A stretch of DNA of 64,000 bases from JBPYFK01 sp051984675 (GTDB lineage: Bacteria; Actinomycetota; Actinomycetes; Mycobacteriales; Pseudonocardiaceae): contig JBPYFK010000137.1 of NCBI GenBank assembly GCA_051984675.1, positions 4,865 to 68,864 on the forward strand, written 5' to 3'. A program made the position numbers and the translations under genes. Every line of letters begins with the position of its first letter. The first letter of the stretch is position 1. The notes beneath the pieces are model-generated. The model did not search any database and was not told where the DNA came from. It saw nothing but the letters and a program-made list of their open reading frames with translations. This document shows, one piece after another, positions 27,918-37,426 of the stretch.

Positions 27918-28517
27918 ATGACAGCGGCCAGTACGCCGAAGGGTGAACGGCGGAGACAAGCGCTGGTGGAGGCGGCCGGGCAGCTGCTGGCCGAAGGGGG
28001 TTTCGACGCCGTGCGCCACCGGGCGGTGGCCGAGCGTGCCGGGCTGCCGCTGGCGTCCACCACGTACTACTTCTCGTCGCTGGACGACCTGGTGGCCGCC
28101 GCGGTCGAGCACGACAGCCGGGAGGAGCTGGCGGCCGGCTGGGCGCGCCTGGCCGAGCTGGGTGAGGGACATCTCAGCCCGGACGAGCTGATCGAGGCGA
28201 TGCTGGATCTGCTGCTGGGCCTGGGGTCCCGGGATGGCGGAGCGGAGCCGGTGCTGCTGCGCTACGAGCGGCTGGTCGGTTCGCCCCGCCGACCCTACCT
28301 GGCGCCGCTGATGCGCGAGCTGGGCCAGGAGCTGTATGACCTGCTGGCCGAGTTCTTCGCGCGGTCGGGGATGGAGATCGGGCGGCAACGGCTGCAAGAG
28401 TTGATCTTCCTTGTGGATGGTGCCGTGGTCAACGCGCTGATCGAGAGCGATCCCGACCCGCGTGGCGCGGCGCGGCGGATGCTGCGATCGCAGTTCACCC
28501 GGACGGACCTGGCCTGA
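27918..28517 (+). CDS. TetR-family transcriptional regulator
   Basis: 199 residues from ATG 27918. The N-terminal HTH is GQLLAEGGFDAVRHRAVAERAGLPLASTTYYFSSLDDLV in pieces, the TetR signature. The C-terminal ligand domain is helical and unassigned. TetR proteins repress neighbouring genes; the flanking sigma pair and purB are not obvious targets, so an autoregulated or distant target is possible. It lies 26 bp after the membrane protein stop. Confidence 0.85.
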   Translation: MTAASTPKGERRRQALVEAAGQLLAEGGFDAVRHRAVAERAGLPLASTTYYFSSLDDLVAAAVEHDSREELAAGWARLAELGEGHLSPDELIEAMLDLLLGLGSRDGGAEPVLLRYERLVGSPRRPYLAPLMRELGQELYDLLAEFFARSGMEIGRQRLQELIFLVDGAVVNALIESDPDPRGAARRMLRSQFTRTDLA

Positions 28518-28572
28518 CGGCTGGTGCGGCTCGCCCGTTCGGTGTTCGGCTCGCCGACCGGACCGTCACTGT

Positions 28573-28602
28573 CAGCGTCGCCACTACCAGCGTCGCCACT
28601 AC
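28573..28602. repeat. Exact 15-bp tandem repeat upstream of purB
   Basis: CAGCGTCGCCACTAC is present twice in a row (28573-28587 and 28588-28602), followed by a partial CAGCCTCG copy. It lies between the TetR gene and purB, about 50 bp before the purB start. Confidence 0.65.
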
Positions 28603-28653
28603 CAGCCTCGTCGGGGCCGACCGAGGTCGAGCGCCCAAGTATCCTTGCTGCTC

Positions 28654-30087
28654 GTGACGGTCAAGCCCAGCATTCCCAACGTCCTCGCGCACCGCTATGC
28701 CTCACCCGAACTGGTGCGGTTGTGGTCGCCGGAACACAAGGTGGTCCTCGAACGCAAGCTCTGGCTCGCCGTGCTACGCGCGCAAGCCGACTTGGGCATC
28801 CAGGTGCCGGCGGAGGTGCTGGACGACTACGAGCGGGTCGTGGATCAGGTGGACCTGGAGTCCATCGCCGAGCGGGAGCGGCGGACCCGGCACGACGTGA
28901 AGGCCCGTATCGAGGAATTCAACGCGCTGGCCGGGCACGAGCATGTCCACAAGGGCATGACCTCCCGGGACCTCACCGAGAACGTCGAGCAGCTCCAGGT
29001 TCGGCGGAGTCTGGAGCATCTGCGGGACCGCACCGTAGCCGTGCTGACGCGGCTGGCCAGGCTCGCTGCCGAGCACGCGGAGCTCGTGATGGTCGGCCGG
29101 TCGCACAACGTCGCCGCGCAGGCCACAACGCTTGGCAAGCGCTTCGCGACCGCCGCCGACGAGTTGTTGATCGCGTTCCACCGCGTGGAGGAGCTGCTGA
29201 CCCGGTACCCGCTGCGCGGCATCAAGGGACCGGTGGGCACCGCTCAGGACGCGCTCGACCTGCTGGACGGCGATGCGAAGAAGCTCAACGAGCTGGAGCG
29301 CCGCGTCGCCGGACACCTCGGGTTCGGGCGGGTCCTGACCAGCGTGGGGCAGGTCTATCCGCGCTCGCTGGATTTCGAGGTGCTGGCCACCCTGGTCCAG
29401 CTGGCGGCGGCGCCGTCGAACGTGGCGACCACGGTCCGGCTGATGGCGGGCAACGAGCTGGTGACCGAGGGCTTCCAGCCCGGCCAGGTCGGGTCCAGCG
29501 CCATGCCGCACAAGATGAACACCCGCTCGTGCGAGCGCATCAACGGTCTCGCGGTGGTGCTGCGCGGGTACCTGTCGATGACCGGCGAACTCGCTGGCGA
29601 CCAGTGGAACGAGGGCGACGTCTCCTGCTCGGTGGTGCGCCGGGTGGCCCTGCCGGACGCGTTCTTCGCGGTCGACGGCCTGCTGGAGACGTTCTTGACG
29701 GTGCTCGACGAGTTCGGCGCGTTCCCGGCGGTCGTGGGCCGCGAACTCGACCGCTACCTGCCGTTCCTGGCTACCACGAAGGTCCTGATGGCGGCGGTGC
29801 GCAGCGGTGTGGGGCGGGAGACCGCGCACGAGGCGATCAAGGAGAACGCGATCGCGGTCGCGTTGGACATGCGCGAGCGGGGAATCGAGCGCAACGACCT
29901 GCTCGACCGGCTCGCCGCCGACGACCGGCTGCCGCTGGACCGGGCGAAGCTGGACGAGCTCCTCGCCAACCCGCTGTCGTTCACCGGTGCGGCGGCGGAC
30001 CAGGTCAGCGAGGTCGTCTCGCAGGTGGAAGGGATCGCGGGGCGGTACCCGGAGGCCGCGAGCTACGAGCCCGCGCCGATCCTGTAA
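28654..30087 (+). CDS. purB: Adenylosuccinate lyase
   Basis: 477 residues from GTG 28654. The enzyme removes fumarate from SAICAR and from adenylosuccinate, serving both IMP and AMP synthesis. The superfamily signature GSSAMPHKMNT is present, along with the catalytic-His regions GHEHVHKGMTSRDL and VGRSHNVAAQATTLGKRF. The protein matches the longer actinobacterial PurB. It precedes purC by 98 bp on the same strand, so the two may form one unit. A 15-bp tandem repeat sits in its leader. Confidence 0.96.
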   Translation: MTVKPSIPNVLAHRYASPELVRLWSPEHKVVLERKLWLAVLRAQADLGIQVPAEVLDDYERVVDQVDLESIAERERRTRHDVKARIEEFNALAGHEHVHKGMTSRDLTENVEQLQVRRSLEHLRDRTVAVLTRLARLAAEHAELVMVGRSHNVAAQATTLGKRFATAADELLIAFHRVEELLTRYPLRGIKGPVGTAQDALDLLDGDAKKLNELERRVAGHLGFGRVLTSVGQVYPRSLDFEVLATLVQLAAAPSNVATTVRLMAGNELVTEGFQPGQVGSSAMPHKMNTRSCERINGLAVVLRGYLSMTGELAGDQWNEGDVSCSVVRRVALPDAFFAVDGLLETFLTVLDEFGAFPAVVGRELDRYLPFLATTKVLMAAVRSGVGRETAHEAIKENAIAVALDMRERGIERNDLLDRLAADDRLPLDRAKLDELLANPLSFTGAAADQVSEVVSQVEGIAGRYPEAASYEPAPIL

Positions 30088-30185
30088 CCCACCTGATCCC
30101 CCGGCCCTGGGTGAGCGACGTCTCGCGTGGGCTGGCACCTGGGCCTGCCTCACCCGGCGGGTAGCTGCTGGGACACAATCAGCCC

Positions 30186-31073
30186 GTGGTTGAACTCGCC
30201 GAGTACCCCCAGATCGCTGCGGGCAAGGTGCGCCAGTTGCACGCCGTCGACGAGGAGCATCTGCTGCTGGTGGCCTCGGACCGGATCTCCGCCTACGACC
30301 ACGTGCTGGACACGCCGATCCCGGACAAGGGGCGCGTGCTCACCGCGATGAGCGTGTTCTGGTTCGAGCTGCTCGGTGACCTGGTCCCGCATCACCTGGC
30401 CGCCTACGACGACCCGCGCATCCCGGCCGAGGTGCGGGGGCGGGCGTTGCTGGTGCGGCGGCTGGAGATGCTGCCGGTCGAGTGCGTGGCTCGCGGCTAT
30501 CTGACCGGCTCGGGGCTCGCTGACTACCGCGCCAGCGGAGCGGTCTGCGGTGTGGCACTGCCGGCGGGTCTGACGGAGGCTTCCCGGTTGCCGGAACCGA
30601 TCTTCACCCCGGCGACAAAAGCGGAACTCGGCGCGCACGACGAGAACGTCAGTTTCGAGGCGGTTGCCGCGACGGTGGGCCAGCAGCGCGCGGAGGAGCT
30701 GCGCGCGCTGACGCTGCGGATCTACCAGCGCGCTGCGCAGCACGCCGAGCAGCGGGGTGTCATCCTCGCGGACACGAAGTTCGAGTTCGGGCTGGCAGAC
30801 GGTCAGCTCGTGCTCGGCGACGAGGTGCTCACGCCGGACTCGTCCCGCTACTGGCCAGCCGACAGCTACGAACCCGGCAGGACGCAACCGTCGTTCGACA
30901 AGCAGTACGTCCGGGACTGGCTGACCTCGCCGGCCTCCGGGTGGGACCGGGGGTCCGACGTTCCACCGCCACCCCTGCCGGACGAGGTGGTGGCGGCGAC
31001 CCGTTCCCGCTACGTCGAGGCGTACGAACGGATCACCGGCCGGCGCTTGGAGGACTGGCCCGACCCGTCATGA
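30186..31073 (+). CDS. purC: SAICAR synthetase
   Basis: 295 residues from GTG 30186. The enzyme joins CAIR and aspartate with ATP. The N-terminal GKVRQLHAVDEEHLLLVASDRISAYD, the PVECVARGYLTGSG signature and LADTKFEFGL with LTPDSSRYWPADSY are all present. The length is that of the monofunctional bacterial enzyme. It follows purB closely and is followed by the DUF2334 protein after a 124-bp gap. Confidence 0.97.
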   Translation: MVELAEYPQIAAGKVRQLHAVDEEHLLLVASDRISAYDHVLDTPIPDKGRVLTAMSVFWFELLGDLVPHHLAAYDDPRIPAEVRGRALLVRRLEMLPVECVARGYLTGSGLADYRASGAVCGVALPAGLTEASRLPEPIFTPATKAELGAHDENVSFEAVAATVGQQRAEELRALTLRIYQRAAQHAEQRGVILADTKFEFGLADGQLVLGDEVLTPDSSRYWPADSYEPGRTQPSFDKQYVRDWLTSPASGWDRGSDVPPPPLPDEVVAATRSRYVEAYERITGRRLEDWPDPS

Positions 31074-31197
31074 ATCGCCGGGCAAGGGCGCTGAAGCTCA
31101 TCCCACTGAGTGGTTCACGTCATACTCCAGGGGATTCGCTGGAACTGTGCCCGCACGTCACTTTGCGGTCAAGGGCTGGACACTCAGGCTGGGCGCA

Positions 31198-32037
31198 ATG
31201 GAGACCGTGAGCGCACAGCTGGTGGTTTCGCTTTCCGGACTGGGACACCAGTCACTGGACCAGGCTGACGAGTTTGCCGCAGAGCTGGACCAGCGCGGGG
31301 TGCCGTTGTCGTTGCTCGTCGCACCCCGACCGGGAGGTGTCGAGCGCCCGACACCGGACTCGCCGGTGCTGAGTTGGGTCCGTGAGCGGCTTCGCGGGCA
31401 TGACGCCGCCGTGCTGCACGGCTTTGATCACGCCCCCGAGGGAACCAGGGGGCTGTTGCCGCGTCTCGCGTCGGTCACCGGCTACCCCACCAAGGCGTTG
31501 CGGGGCGCGGAGTTCGCTGGCCTGCCCGCGCACGAGGCTGGCCTGCGCCTGGTCGCCGCGCAGGCGGTGTTGGACCAGCTCGGCCTGCGAGTGCACGCCT
31601 TCGCTCCGCCGCGCTGGTTCGCCTCGCCCGGGACGCTGGAAGCGCTGCGCGCCCACGGGTTCTCCGTGTGCGCGGATGCGATGGCGATCCGCGACCTGAA
31701 TGGCGGTCAGGTGTACCGGGGTCGGGTGTACGGGTTCGTCCCGGGGGAACGGGTCGAACCCTGGTGGTGCCGCGCCCTGGTGCTCGGCGCCGGCCGCGCA
31801 GCACGGCGCGGCGGTGTGGTCCGGCTCGCGATGGACGCCGCTGACCTGCGTCGGGAGGGCCCACGGCAGGCGGTGTTGGACGCCGTGGATCTGGCCCTGC
31901 ACCACGGCGCCGAGCCTGCGAGCTACGCCTCCTACGTCACACGCGCGATCCCAGTCCCGCGCGTGGCCAGCCCGGAGCGCGACCTGGCCGGGACCGGCAC
32001 GGCCAGGCCACGCAACCTGGACCCGCTGTCGAGCTGA
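31198..32037 (+). CDS. DUF2334/polysaccharide deacetylase-like protein
   Basis: 279 residues from ATG 31198. The barrel-like sequence has LVVSLSGLGHQSLDQADEFA, LLVAPRPGG, DAAVLHGFDHAPEG (the HGFDH block found in DUF2334) and FAPPRWFASPGTLEALRAHGFSVC. DUF2334 is related to NodB-type deacetylases but often lacks full metal ligands; here a HxxxH-type pair is not certain. Conserved close to purC in mycobacteria (Rv0787 region). The substrate is unknown. Confidence 0.75.
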   Translation: METVSAQLVVSLSGLGHQSLDQADEFAAELDQRGVPLSLLVAPRPGGVERPTPDSPVLSWVRERLRGHDAAVLHGFDHAPEGTRGLLPRLASVTGYPTKALRGAEFAGLPAHEAGLRLVAAQAVLDQLGLRVHAFAPPRWFASPGTLEALRAHGFSVCADAMAIRDLNGGQVYRGRVYGFVPGERVEPWWCRALVLGAGRAARRGGVVRLAMDAADLRREGPRQAVLDAVDLALHHGAEPASYASYVTRAIPVPRVASPERDLAGTGTARPRNLDPLSS

Positions 32038-32076
32038 GCGCGTCGAGCGGGGTCCCGCTGAGCAGCCGCGACGGCG

Positions 32077-32712
32077 TCAGACAGCGGTGGCTTCGCCGCG
32101 CGCCAGGACGTTGACCGAGGTCCCCTCCGGCCCGAGCTGCTCGAACATGCGGTAATGCATTTCGGGCCTGGCCAGGACCGCCTCGTGGATCGGCACGGTC
32201 GCCCGGGGCGTGACGGCGCGCAGGAAGTCGACGGCCTCGCTGAGCTTCAGCCAGGGTGCCCCGGTGGGCAGGCCGAGCACGTCGATCCGCTGTTCGGGCA
32301 CGTGGAACGAGTCGCCCGGGTGGTAGAACGCGCCATGATCGACGACGAAGCCCGTGTTCGGGATGACCGGGATGTCCGGGTGGATCACCGCGTGGTCGCC
32401 GCCGACGACGTTGACCTGCGCGCCGCCGAGTCGCAGAGCGTCTCCCGGGGCGACGCCGGTGGCTGTCAGGCCCGCTGACGTCAGCGAGTCGGTTGAGGCA
32501 TGGTCGGCGATCACCTGGGCCTCGGGGTTGGCCGCGAGCAGTGCGGGCAGCCGGTCGAGGTCCAGGTGGTCGAAATGCTGGTGCGTGATCAACACCGCGT
32601 CGAGGCCGCGCAGGACCTCGAAGCCGCTGGAGAACGCGCCCGGGTCGATCAGCAGCCGGGTGGAACCGGTCTCCAACAGAACGCAGGCGTGACCGTAATG
32701 CGTGATCCGCAC
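32077..32712 (-). CDS. Metallo-beta-lactamase-fold hydrolase
   Basis: 211 residues from GTG 32712, with GAGG seven bases upstream. The metal motif HxHxDH is clear in LITHQHFDHLDL, with further ligands in VGGDHAVIHPDIP and FYHPGDSFHVP. This is the short UlaG-like branch of the MBL fold, with cytoplasmic location and no signal. Its substrate cannot be told. It is convergent with the DUF2334 gene and divergent from purS. Confidence 0.85.
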   Translation of the reverse strand: MRITHYGHACVLLETGSTRLLIDPGAFSSGFEVLRGLDAVLITHQHFDHLDLDRLPALLAANPEAQVIADHASTDSLTSAGLTATGVAPGDALRLGGAQVNVVGGDHAVIHPDIPVIPNTGFVVDHGAFYHPGDSFHVPEQRIDVLGLPTGAPWLKLSEAVDFLRAVTPRATVPIHEAVLARPEMHYRMFEQLGPEGTSVNVLARGEATAV

Positions 32713-32960
32713 GATGTGTCCTCTTCTCTGGCTTTCATGTTCTCTGGCCCATGGTGATATCGCGATCTCCGCATCCCACTCTGGCACGGTGCGAAGCGTC
32801 TGGTCGCGAGGGAAGCCCGACCGGCCGACGTGACGCACGCCGCAGCCCGCTCCCTCTTGGTGAGGCCGAAGGCCCAGGTCAGTTACGCTTTCGAAGTACG
32901 GCTGGCCACCCACTCGCGCTTACGGCGTAGGTGGGTCCGCATTCAACGGGAGCAGCACTA

Positions 32961-33200
32961 GTGGCGCGAGTCGTTGTCGACGTCATGCCGAAGCAGGAAA
33001 TCCTCGATCCCCAGGGTCAGGCGGTGGCCAGCGCGCTACCCCGCCTCGGGTTCTCCGGGGTCTCCGAGGTTCGCCAGGGTAAGCATTTCGAGCTGGAGGT
33101 CGCCGACGATGTCGACGACGCGACCCTGGCCAAGATCGCCGAAACCCTGCTGGCGAACCCTGTGATCGAGGACTGGAGCATCCGGCGGGTGGACGGATGA
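32961..33200 (+). CDS. purS: Phosphoribosylformylglycinamidine synthase, PurS subunit
   Basis: 79 residues from GTG 32961, with GGGAG eight bases upstream. PurS is the small subunit that holds the glutaminase PurQ and synthase PurL together. It has the family ends VVVDVMPKQEILDPQGQAV and the typical helix-strand GFSGVSEVRQGKHFELEV. The stop overlaps the purQ ATG by four bases, coupling the three genes. Confidence 0.93.
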   Translation: MARVVVDVMPKQEILDPQGQAVASALPRLGFSGVSEVRQGKHFELEVADDVDDATLAKIAETLLANPVIEDWSIRRVDG

Positions 33201-33916
33201 GCCCGGCCGGAACCGCGGACGGCGCCGGAGGCAGTGCAGGCGCCCGCATCGGGGTGATCACCTTTCCGGGCACCCTGGACGACGTCGACGCGACGCGCGC
33301 CGTCCGGCGGGCCGGGGCCGAGGCCGTGGAACTCTGGCACGCCGACGCCGACCTGCGGGGCGTGGACGCGGTGATCGTGCCGGGCGGGTTCTCCTACGGT
33401 GACTACCTGCGCTGCGGCGCGATCGCGAAGTTCGCGCCGCTGATGGGCGAGGTCGTGACCGCCGCCGGGAAGGGGATGCCGGTGCTGGGCATCTGCAACG
33501 GCTTCCAGATCCTGTGCGAGTCCGGGCTGCTGCCCGGGGCGCTGACGCGCAACGCCGGCCTGCACTACGTCTGCCGGGACCAGTGGCTGAAGGTGGAGAA
33601 CAACACCTCGGCGTGGACCACCCGCTACGACCTCGGCGCCGAGTTGCTCATCCCGATCAAGCACGGCGAGGGCAACTACATGGCCGACAAGGCCGTGCTC
33701 GACGAGCTCGAAGGCGAGGGCCGGGTGCTGTTCCGCTACGCCGGCGACAACCCGAACGGCTCGCAGCGCGACATCGCGGGCATCACCGACACGCTCGGGC
33801 GCGTAGCCGGGATGATGCCGCACCCCGAGCACGCGGTCGATCCGCTGACCGGCCCGACCGACGACGGGCTCGGCATGTTCCTGTCCGTTCTCGACGCACT
33901 GGTGGCCGCAGCGTGA
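33197..33916 (+). CDS. purQ: FGAM synthase, PurQ glutaminase subunit
   Basis: 239 residues. The class I glutamine amidotransferase has the nucleophile Cys in VLGICNGFQILCE and the catalytic His/Glu in MMPHPEHAVDP. It supplies ammonia from glutamine to PurL. An Ala/Gly-rich N-terminal extension of about 15 residues precedes the GVITFPG start of the domain. ATG 33197 overlaps purS (ATGA), and the stop overlaps the purL GTG at 33913 (GTGA). The three are translationally linked. Confidence 0.95.
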   Translation: MSPAGTADGAGGSAGARIGVITFPGTLDDVDATRAVRRAGAEAVELWHADADLRGVDAVIVPGGFSYGDYLRCGAIAKFAPLMGEVVTAAGKGMPVLGICNGFQILCESGLLPGALTRNAGLHYVCRDQWLKVENNTSAWTTRYDLGAELLIPIKHGEGNYMADKAVLDELEGEGRVLFRYAGDNPNGSQRDIAGITDTLGRVAGMMPHPEHAVDPLTGPTDDGLGMFLSVLDALVAAA

Positions 33917-36234
33917 GCACCAACCCGCAACAGGAGCTCGTGTCATCCGTCGATCCCGTGTCGGTGGATACCGTCGAGCACGCGAAGACGACGCCGGAGA
34001 CCGCGCAGCCGTACGCCGAGCTGGGTCTCAAAGACGACGAGTACGCGCGCATCCGCGAGATTCTCGGCCGCCGTCCCACCGACGCCGAGCTGGCCATGTA
34101 CTCGGTGATGTGGAGCGAGCACTGTTCCTACAAGTCGTCGAAAGTGCATCTGCGCTACTTCGGTGAGACGACCACGCCGGAGATGCGGGAGAAAATGCTC
34201 GCCGGGATCGGCGAGAACGCCGGCGTGGTGGACGTCGGTGACGGCTGGGCGGTGACGTTCAAGCTGGAAAGCCACAACCATCCGTCCTATGTGGAGCCCT
34301 ATCAGGGTGCGGCGACGGGCGTCGGCGGAATCGTGCGCGACATCATGGCGATGGGTGCGCGCCCGGTCGCGGTCGCCGATCCGCTCCGGTTCGGGCCTGC
34401 GGACGCGCCCGACACCCGCCGCGTGTTGCCGGGTGTGGTTGCCGGTGTCGGCGGGTACGGCAACTGCCTGGGCCTGCCGAACATCGGTGGCGAGGTCGTC
34501 TTCGACGACTGCTACGCCAGTAACCCGCTGGTCAACGCTATGTGCGTGGGTGTGATGCGCACGGAGGATCTGCATCTCGCGCACGCCAGCGGCACCGGCA
34601 ACAAGGTGATCCTGTTCGGGGCGCGTACTGGCCTGGACGGCATCGGCGGGGTCTCGGTGCTCGCGTCGGAGACCTTCGAGGGTGACGAGACCGGGACGGG
34701 CCGCAAGAAGCTGCCGAGCGTGCAGGTGGGCGACCCGTTCACCGAGAAGGTGCTCATCGAGTGCTGCCTGGAGCTGTACCGCTCGGGACTGGTCGTCGGC
34801 ATCCAGGATCTCGGCGGTGCCGGGCTGTCCTGCGCCACCTCCGAACTCGCGTCGGCCGGCGACGGCGGGATGTGCGTGGACCTGGACCTCGTCCCCCTGC
34901 GGGCCACCGGTATGACCCCAGCGGAGATCCTCTCCAGCGAGTCGCAAGAGCGCATGTGCGCGGTCGTCGAACCGTCCCACGTGGACGACTTCATGAAGGT
35001 CTGCCAGCGCTGGGACGTCACCGCGACGGTCATCGGCGAGGTCACCGACGGCGACACGCTGCGGATCTTCTGGCATGACGAACTGGTCGTGGACGTGCCG
35101 CCGCGCACGGTGGCGCACCAGGGGCCGGTGTACGAGCGACCGGTGGAGCGCCCGGCCGAGCAGGACCTGATCAGCGCGGACAATCCGAACACACTGGCTC
35201 GACCGTCCACATCGGACGAGCTGCGCCAGACGCTGCTGCGGATGACGGCCTCCCCCAACCTGTGCTCGCGGGAGTGGGTGACCAGCCAGTACGACCGCTA
35301 CGTGCGCGGCAACACGGTCCTGGCCCAGCCGTCCGACGCCGGTGTGCTGCGCATCGACGAGGAAACCGGCCGGGGCATCGCGGTCGCCACGGACTGCAAC
35401 GCCCGCTACGCCCGGCTCGACCCGTACGCGGGTGCGCAGCTCGCGCTGGCCGAGGCTTACCGCAATGTGGCGACGACCGGTGCCAGGCCGCTGGCGGTGA
35501 CCAACTGCCTGAACTTCGGTTCACCCGAGGACCCGGGCGTGATGTGGCAGTTCCAGCAGGCCGTGCGCGGCCTCGCGGACGGTTGCGCGGAGCTGGGCAT
35601 CCCGGTCACCGGTGGCAACGTCAGCTTCTACAACCAGACCGGTGCCAAGGCGATCCTGCCGACGCCGGTGGTCGGTGTGCTGGGCGTGGTCGACGACGTG
35701 ACCCGCCGCATCCCCACCGGTGTCGGTGGGGAAGCCGGCGAGACGCTGCTGCTGCTCGGCGAGACCCGACCGGAGTTCGGCGGTTCCGAGTGGGCCCGGG
35801 TCGTGCACGACCACCTGGGTGGTGTGCCACCGAAGGTGGACCTCGCCCGGGAGAAGCAGCTCGCCGAGGTGCTGATCGCCGGAAGCCGGGACGGCATGAT
35901 CTCCGCGGCGCACGATCTGTCCGAAGGTGGCTTGGCGCAGGCGCTGGTCGAGGCCACGTTGATCGGGGAGACCGGCGCCCGCGTGGTGCTGCCGGAGGAC
36001 GCCGATCCGTTCGTGTGGCTGTTCTCCGAATCGGCCAGCCGGGTGCTGGTGGCGGTTCCGCGCAGCGAGGAGCTGCGGTTCACCGAGATGTGCACGGCGC
36101 GCGAGCTGCCGTGGCACAAGGTCGGGGTGGTGGACAAGGAATCGAGCGCCCTGGAGATCCAGGACGTCACCGACATCCCGCTCGCCGAGCTGCGCGAGGC
36201 GTGGGAAGGGACCCTGCCAAGACTGTTCAGCTGA
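33913..36234 (+). CDS. purL: FGAM synthase, PurL subunit
   Basis: 773 residues from GTG 33913, the small PurL form that works with PurS and PurQ. It uses ATP and ammonia to convert FGAR to FGAM. The AIR-synthase-like fold has the signature MYSVMWSEHCSYKSSKVHLR, then LESHNHPSYVEPYQGAATGVGGIVRDI in pieces, and GLSCATSELASAG, plus ISAAHDLSEGGLAQALVEA in the second half. It is coupled to purQ by a four-base overlap. The last codons lie in a 19-bp tandem duplication that contains the stop. Confidence 0.96.
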   Translation: MSTNPQQELVSSVDPVSVDTVEHAKTTPETAQPYAELGLKDDEYARIREILGRRPTDAELAMYSVMWSEHCSYKSSKVHLRYFGETTTPEMREKMLAGIGENAGVVDVGDGWAVTFKLESHNHPSYVEPYQGAATGVGGIVRDIMAMGARPVAVADPLRFGPADAPDTRRVLPGVVAGVGGYGNCLGLPNIGGEVVFDDCYASNPLVNAMCVGVMRTEDLHLAHASGTGNKVILFGARTGLDGIGGVSVLASETFEGDETGTGRKKLPSVQVGDPFTEKVLIECCLELYRSGLVVGIQDLGGAGLSCATSELASAGDGGMCVDLDLVPLRATGMTPAEILSSESQERMCAVVEPSHVDDFMKVCQRWDVTATVIGEVTDGDTLRIFWHDELVVDVPPRTVAHQGPVYERPVERPAEQDLISADNPNTLARPSTSDELRQTLLRMTASPNLCSREWVTSQYDRYVRGNTVLAQPSDAGVLRIDEETGRGIAVATDCNARYARLDPYAGAQLALAEAYRNVATTGARPLAVTNCLNFGSPEDPGVMWQFQQAVRGLADGCAELGIPVTGGNVSFYNQTGAKAILPTPVVGVLGVVDDVTRRIPTGVGGEAGETLLLLGETRPEFGGSEWARVVHDHLGGVPPKVDLAREKQLAEVLIAGSRDGMISAAHDLSEGGLAQALVEATLIGETGARVVLPEDADPFVWLFSESASRVLVAVPRSEELRFTEMCTARELPWHKVGVVDKESSALEIQDVTDIPLAELREAWEGTLPRLFS

Positions 36235-36253
36235 GCCAAGACTGTTCAGCTGA
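36216..36253. repeat. 19-bp tandem duplication over the purL stop
   Basis: GCCAAGACTGTTCAGCTGA occurs at 36216-36234 and again at 36235-36253. The purL stop is the end of copy one, and the stop of the convergent pentapeptide gene (36246-36248, minus) is in copy two. A 7-bp hairpin AGCCGAA/TTCGGCT follows at 36253-36270. Confidence 0.75.
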
Positions 36254-37394
36254 GCCGAACCTCTTCGGCTGACGCCGGGCTGGTCTTGAGGGCTCCGCGC
36301 GGGATGGTCACCGGTGCTTCCGGGGAGTCCGGCGGAGCCGTCCAGCTCTTGGGCAGTGTGACGGTCCGGGCGGTGTTCACGATCATGCCGCTGGCGCGGA
36401 CGTCGCCGTTCCAGGTGGTCGAGGACATGTCCAGGTCGTCGGCGAACCAGCTGCGGTCCAGGTCGACCGGACCTTCGAACACGGCGTCCACCATGGACGT
36501 CGGTCGATGGAAGGTGCTGTTCGCGAACTTCGTGCGGCCGTGGAAGCGTGTCCGGTCGAACCACACGGGACCGTGGAAGTCGATCCCGCCGAACCAGGCG
36601 CGCTCGTGGAAATCGGTGTCGTGGCAGCGGAACCGGCCCTCCAGGCGTCCAGAACCGATGGTCGTGCCGGTGAAAAACGCCGGTCCCAGGATCTCGCAGT
36701 GGCTGATGGTGTTACTGCTGAAGAGGCGGGCGTAACGCACGACGAGCCTCCCGATGCGCTTGTGGGACAGGTCGAAGTACTCCAGGGTCGCGCCCGTCAG
36801 GTCGAGGTCGTAGGCGGGGGCGTCCGCCTGGCCGGCGGCCGGGAGAAGGGCGGCGATCAGGCGTTGCGCGGTCAGCCGGACCTGGAGCTTGCGGTCAGAG
36901 TCGTGGCGGGACCGCCCGGTCCACTCGACGTCGTCGCCTTCCGAGGTGGCGGGGTTCCTGCCGTCGTAACGCGGGTGCGCGAACGGTCGTTGCAGGTAGG
37001 AGCAGAGGACGTCGAGCACGGTCTGGGCGTAGTCGGGCCTGTTGCGGGCCAGGCCGGCAAGGCTGTGCAGCGCTCCCACCCGCACCTGGTCGGCCTCGTT
37101 GCCCAGTAGTTCGACGGCGCGGGCGAAGCGCTCGTCCGCCACCCGTTCCCGGTCCTGCTCCTGGCGGGTGCGGTCGAGCGCGTGGCGCTCCTCCTGGACC
37201 CGGCGACGACGGTCGTTGAGCCATAACCCGTACAGCGCGACGATCGACGCTCCGGCGAGCCCGCCGGTGCGCAGAGCATCGGCCCCGGTGGAACGCGGGT
37301 CGAAGATCAGCAGCCCCGCGCTGGTGACAACGAGTGCGACCACGGCGGTGACGATGGTTCCCGCGAGCCACCAGGTTCTGTGACGCCCCTGCAT
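36246..37394 (-). CDS. Membrane-anchored pentapeptide-repeat-like protein
   Basis: 382 residues from ATG 37394. Two transmembrane helices (about 9-30 and 42-60) are followed by Arg/Glu-rich coiled segments (about 62-95) and then a long beta-helical part (about 195-330) with the A(D/N)LXX-like pattern, visible as LTGATLEYFDLS, FTGTTIGSGRLEG, CHDTDFHERAWFGGIDFHG and FDRTRFHGRTKFANSTFH. The two halves match the widespread actinobacterial family of membrane-anchored pentapeptide proteins with unknown function. It is convergent with purL. It opens the variable block that separates purL from purF. Confidence 0.8.
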   Translation of the reverse strand: MQGRHRTWWLAGTIVTAVVALVVTSAGLLIFDPRSTGADALRTGGLAGASIVALYGLWLNDRRRRVQEERHALDRTRQEQDRERVADERFARAVELLGNEADQVRVGALHSLAGLARNRPDYAQTVLDVLCSYLQRPFAHPRYDGRNPATSEGDDVEWTGRSRHDSDRKLQVRLTAQRLIAALLPAAGQADAPAYDLDLTGATLEYFDLSHKRIGRLVVRYARLFSSNTISHCEILGPAFFTGTTIGSGRLEGRFRCHDTDFHERAWFGGIDFHGPVWFDRTRFHGRTKFANSTFHRPTSMVDAVFEGPVDLDRSWFADDLDMSSTTWNGDVRASGMIVNTARTVTLPKSWTAPPDSPEAPVTIPRGALKTSPASAEEVRLS

Positions 37395-37426
37395 GAGCTG
37401 ATCTTCGCACGCGCCCGCGCCGGTGG

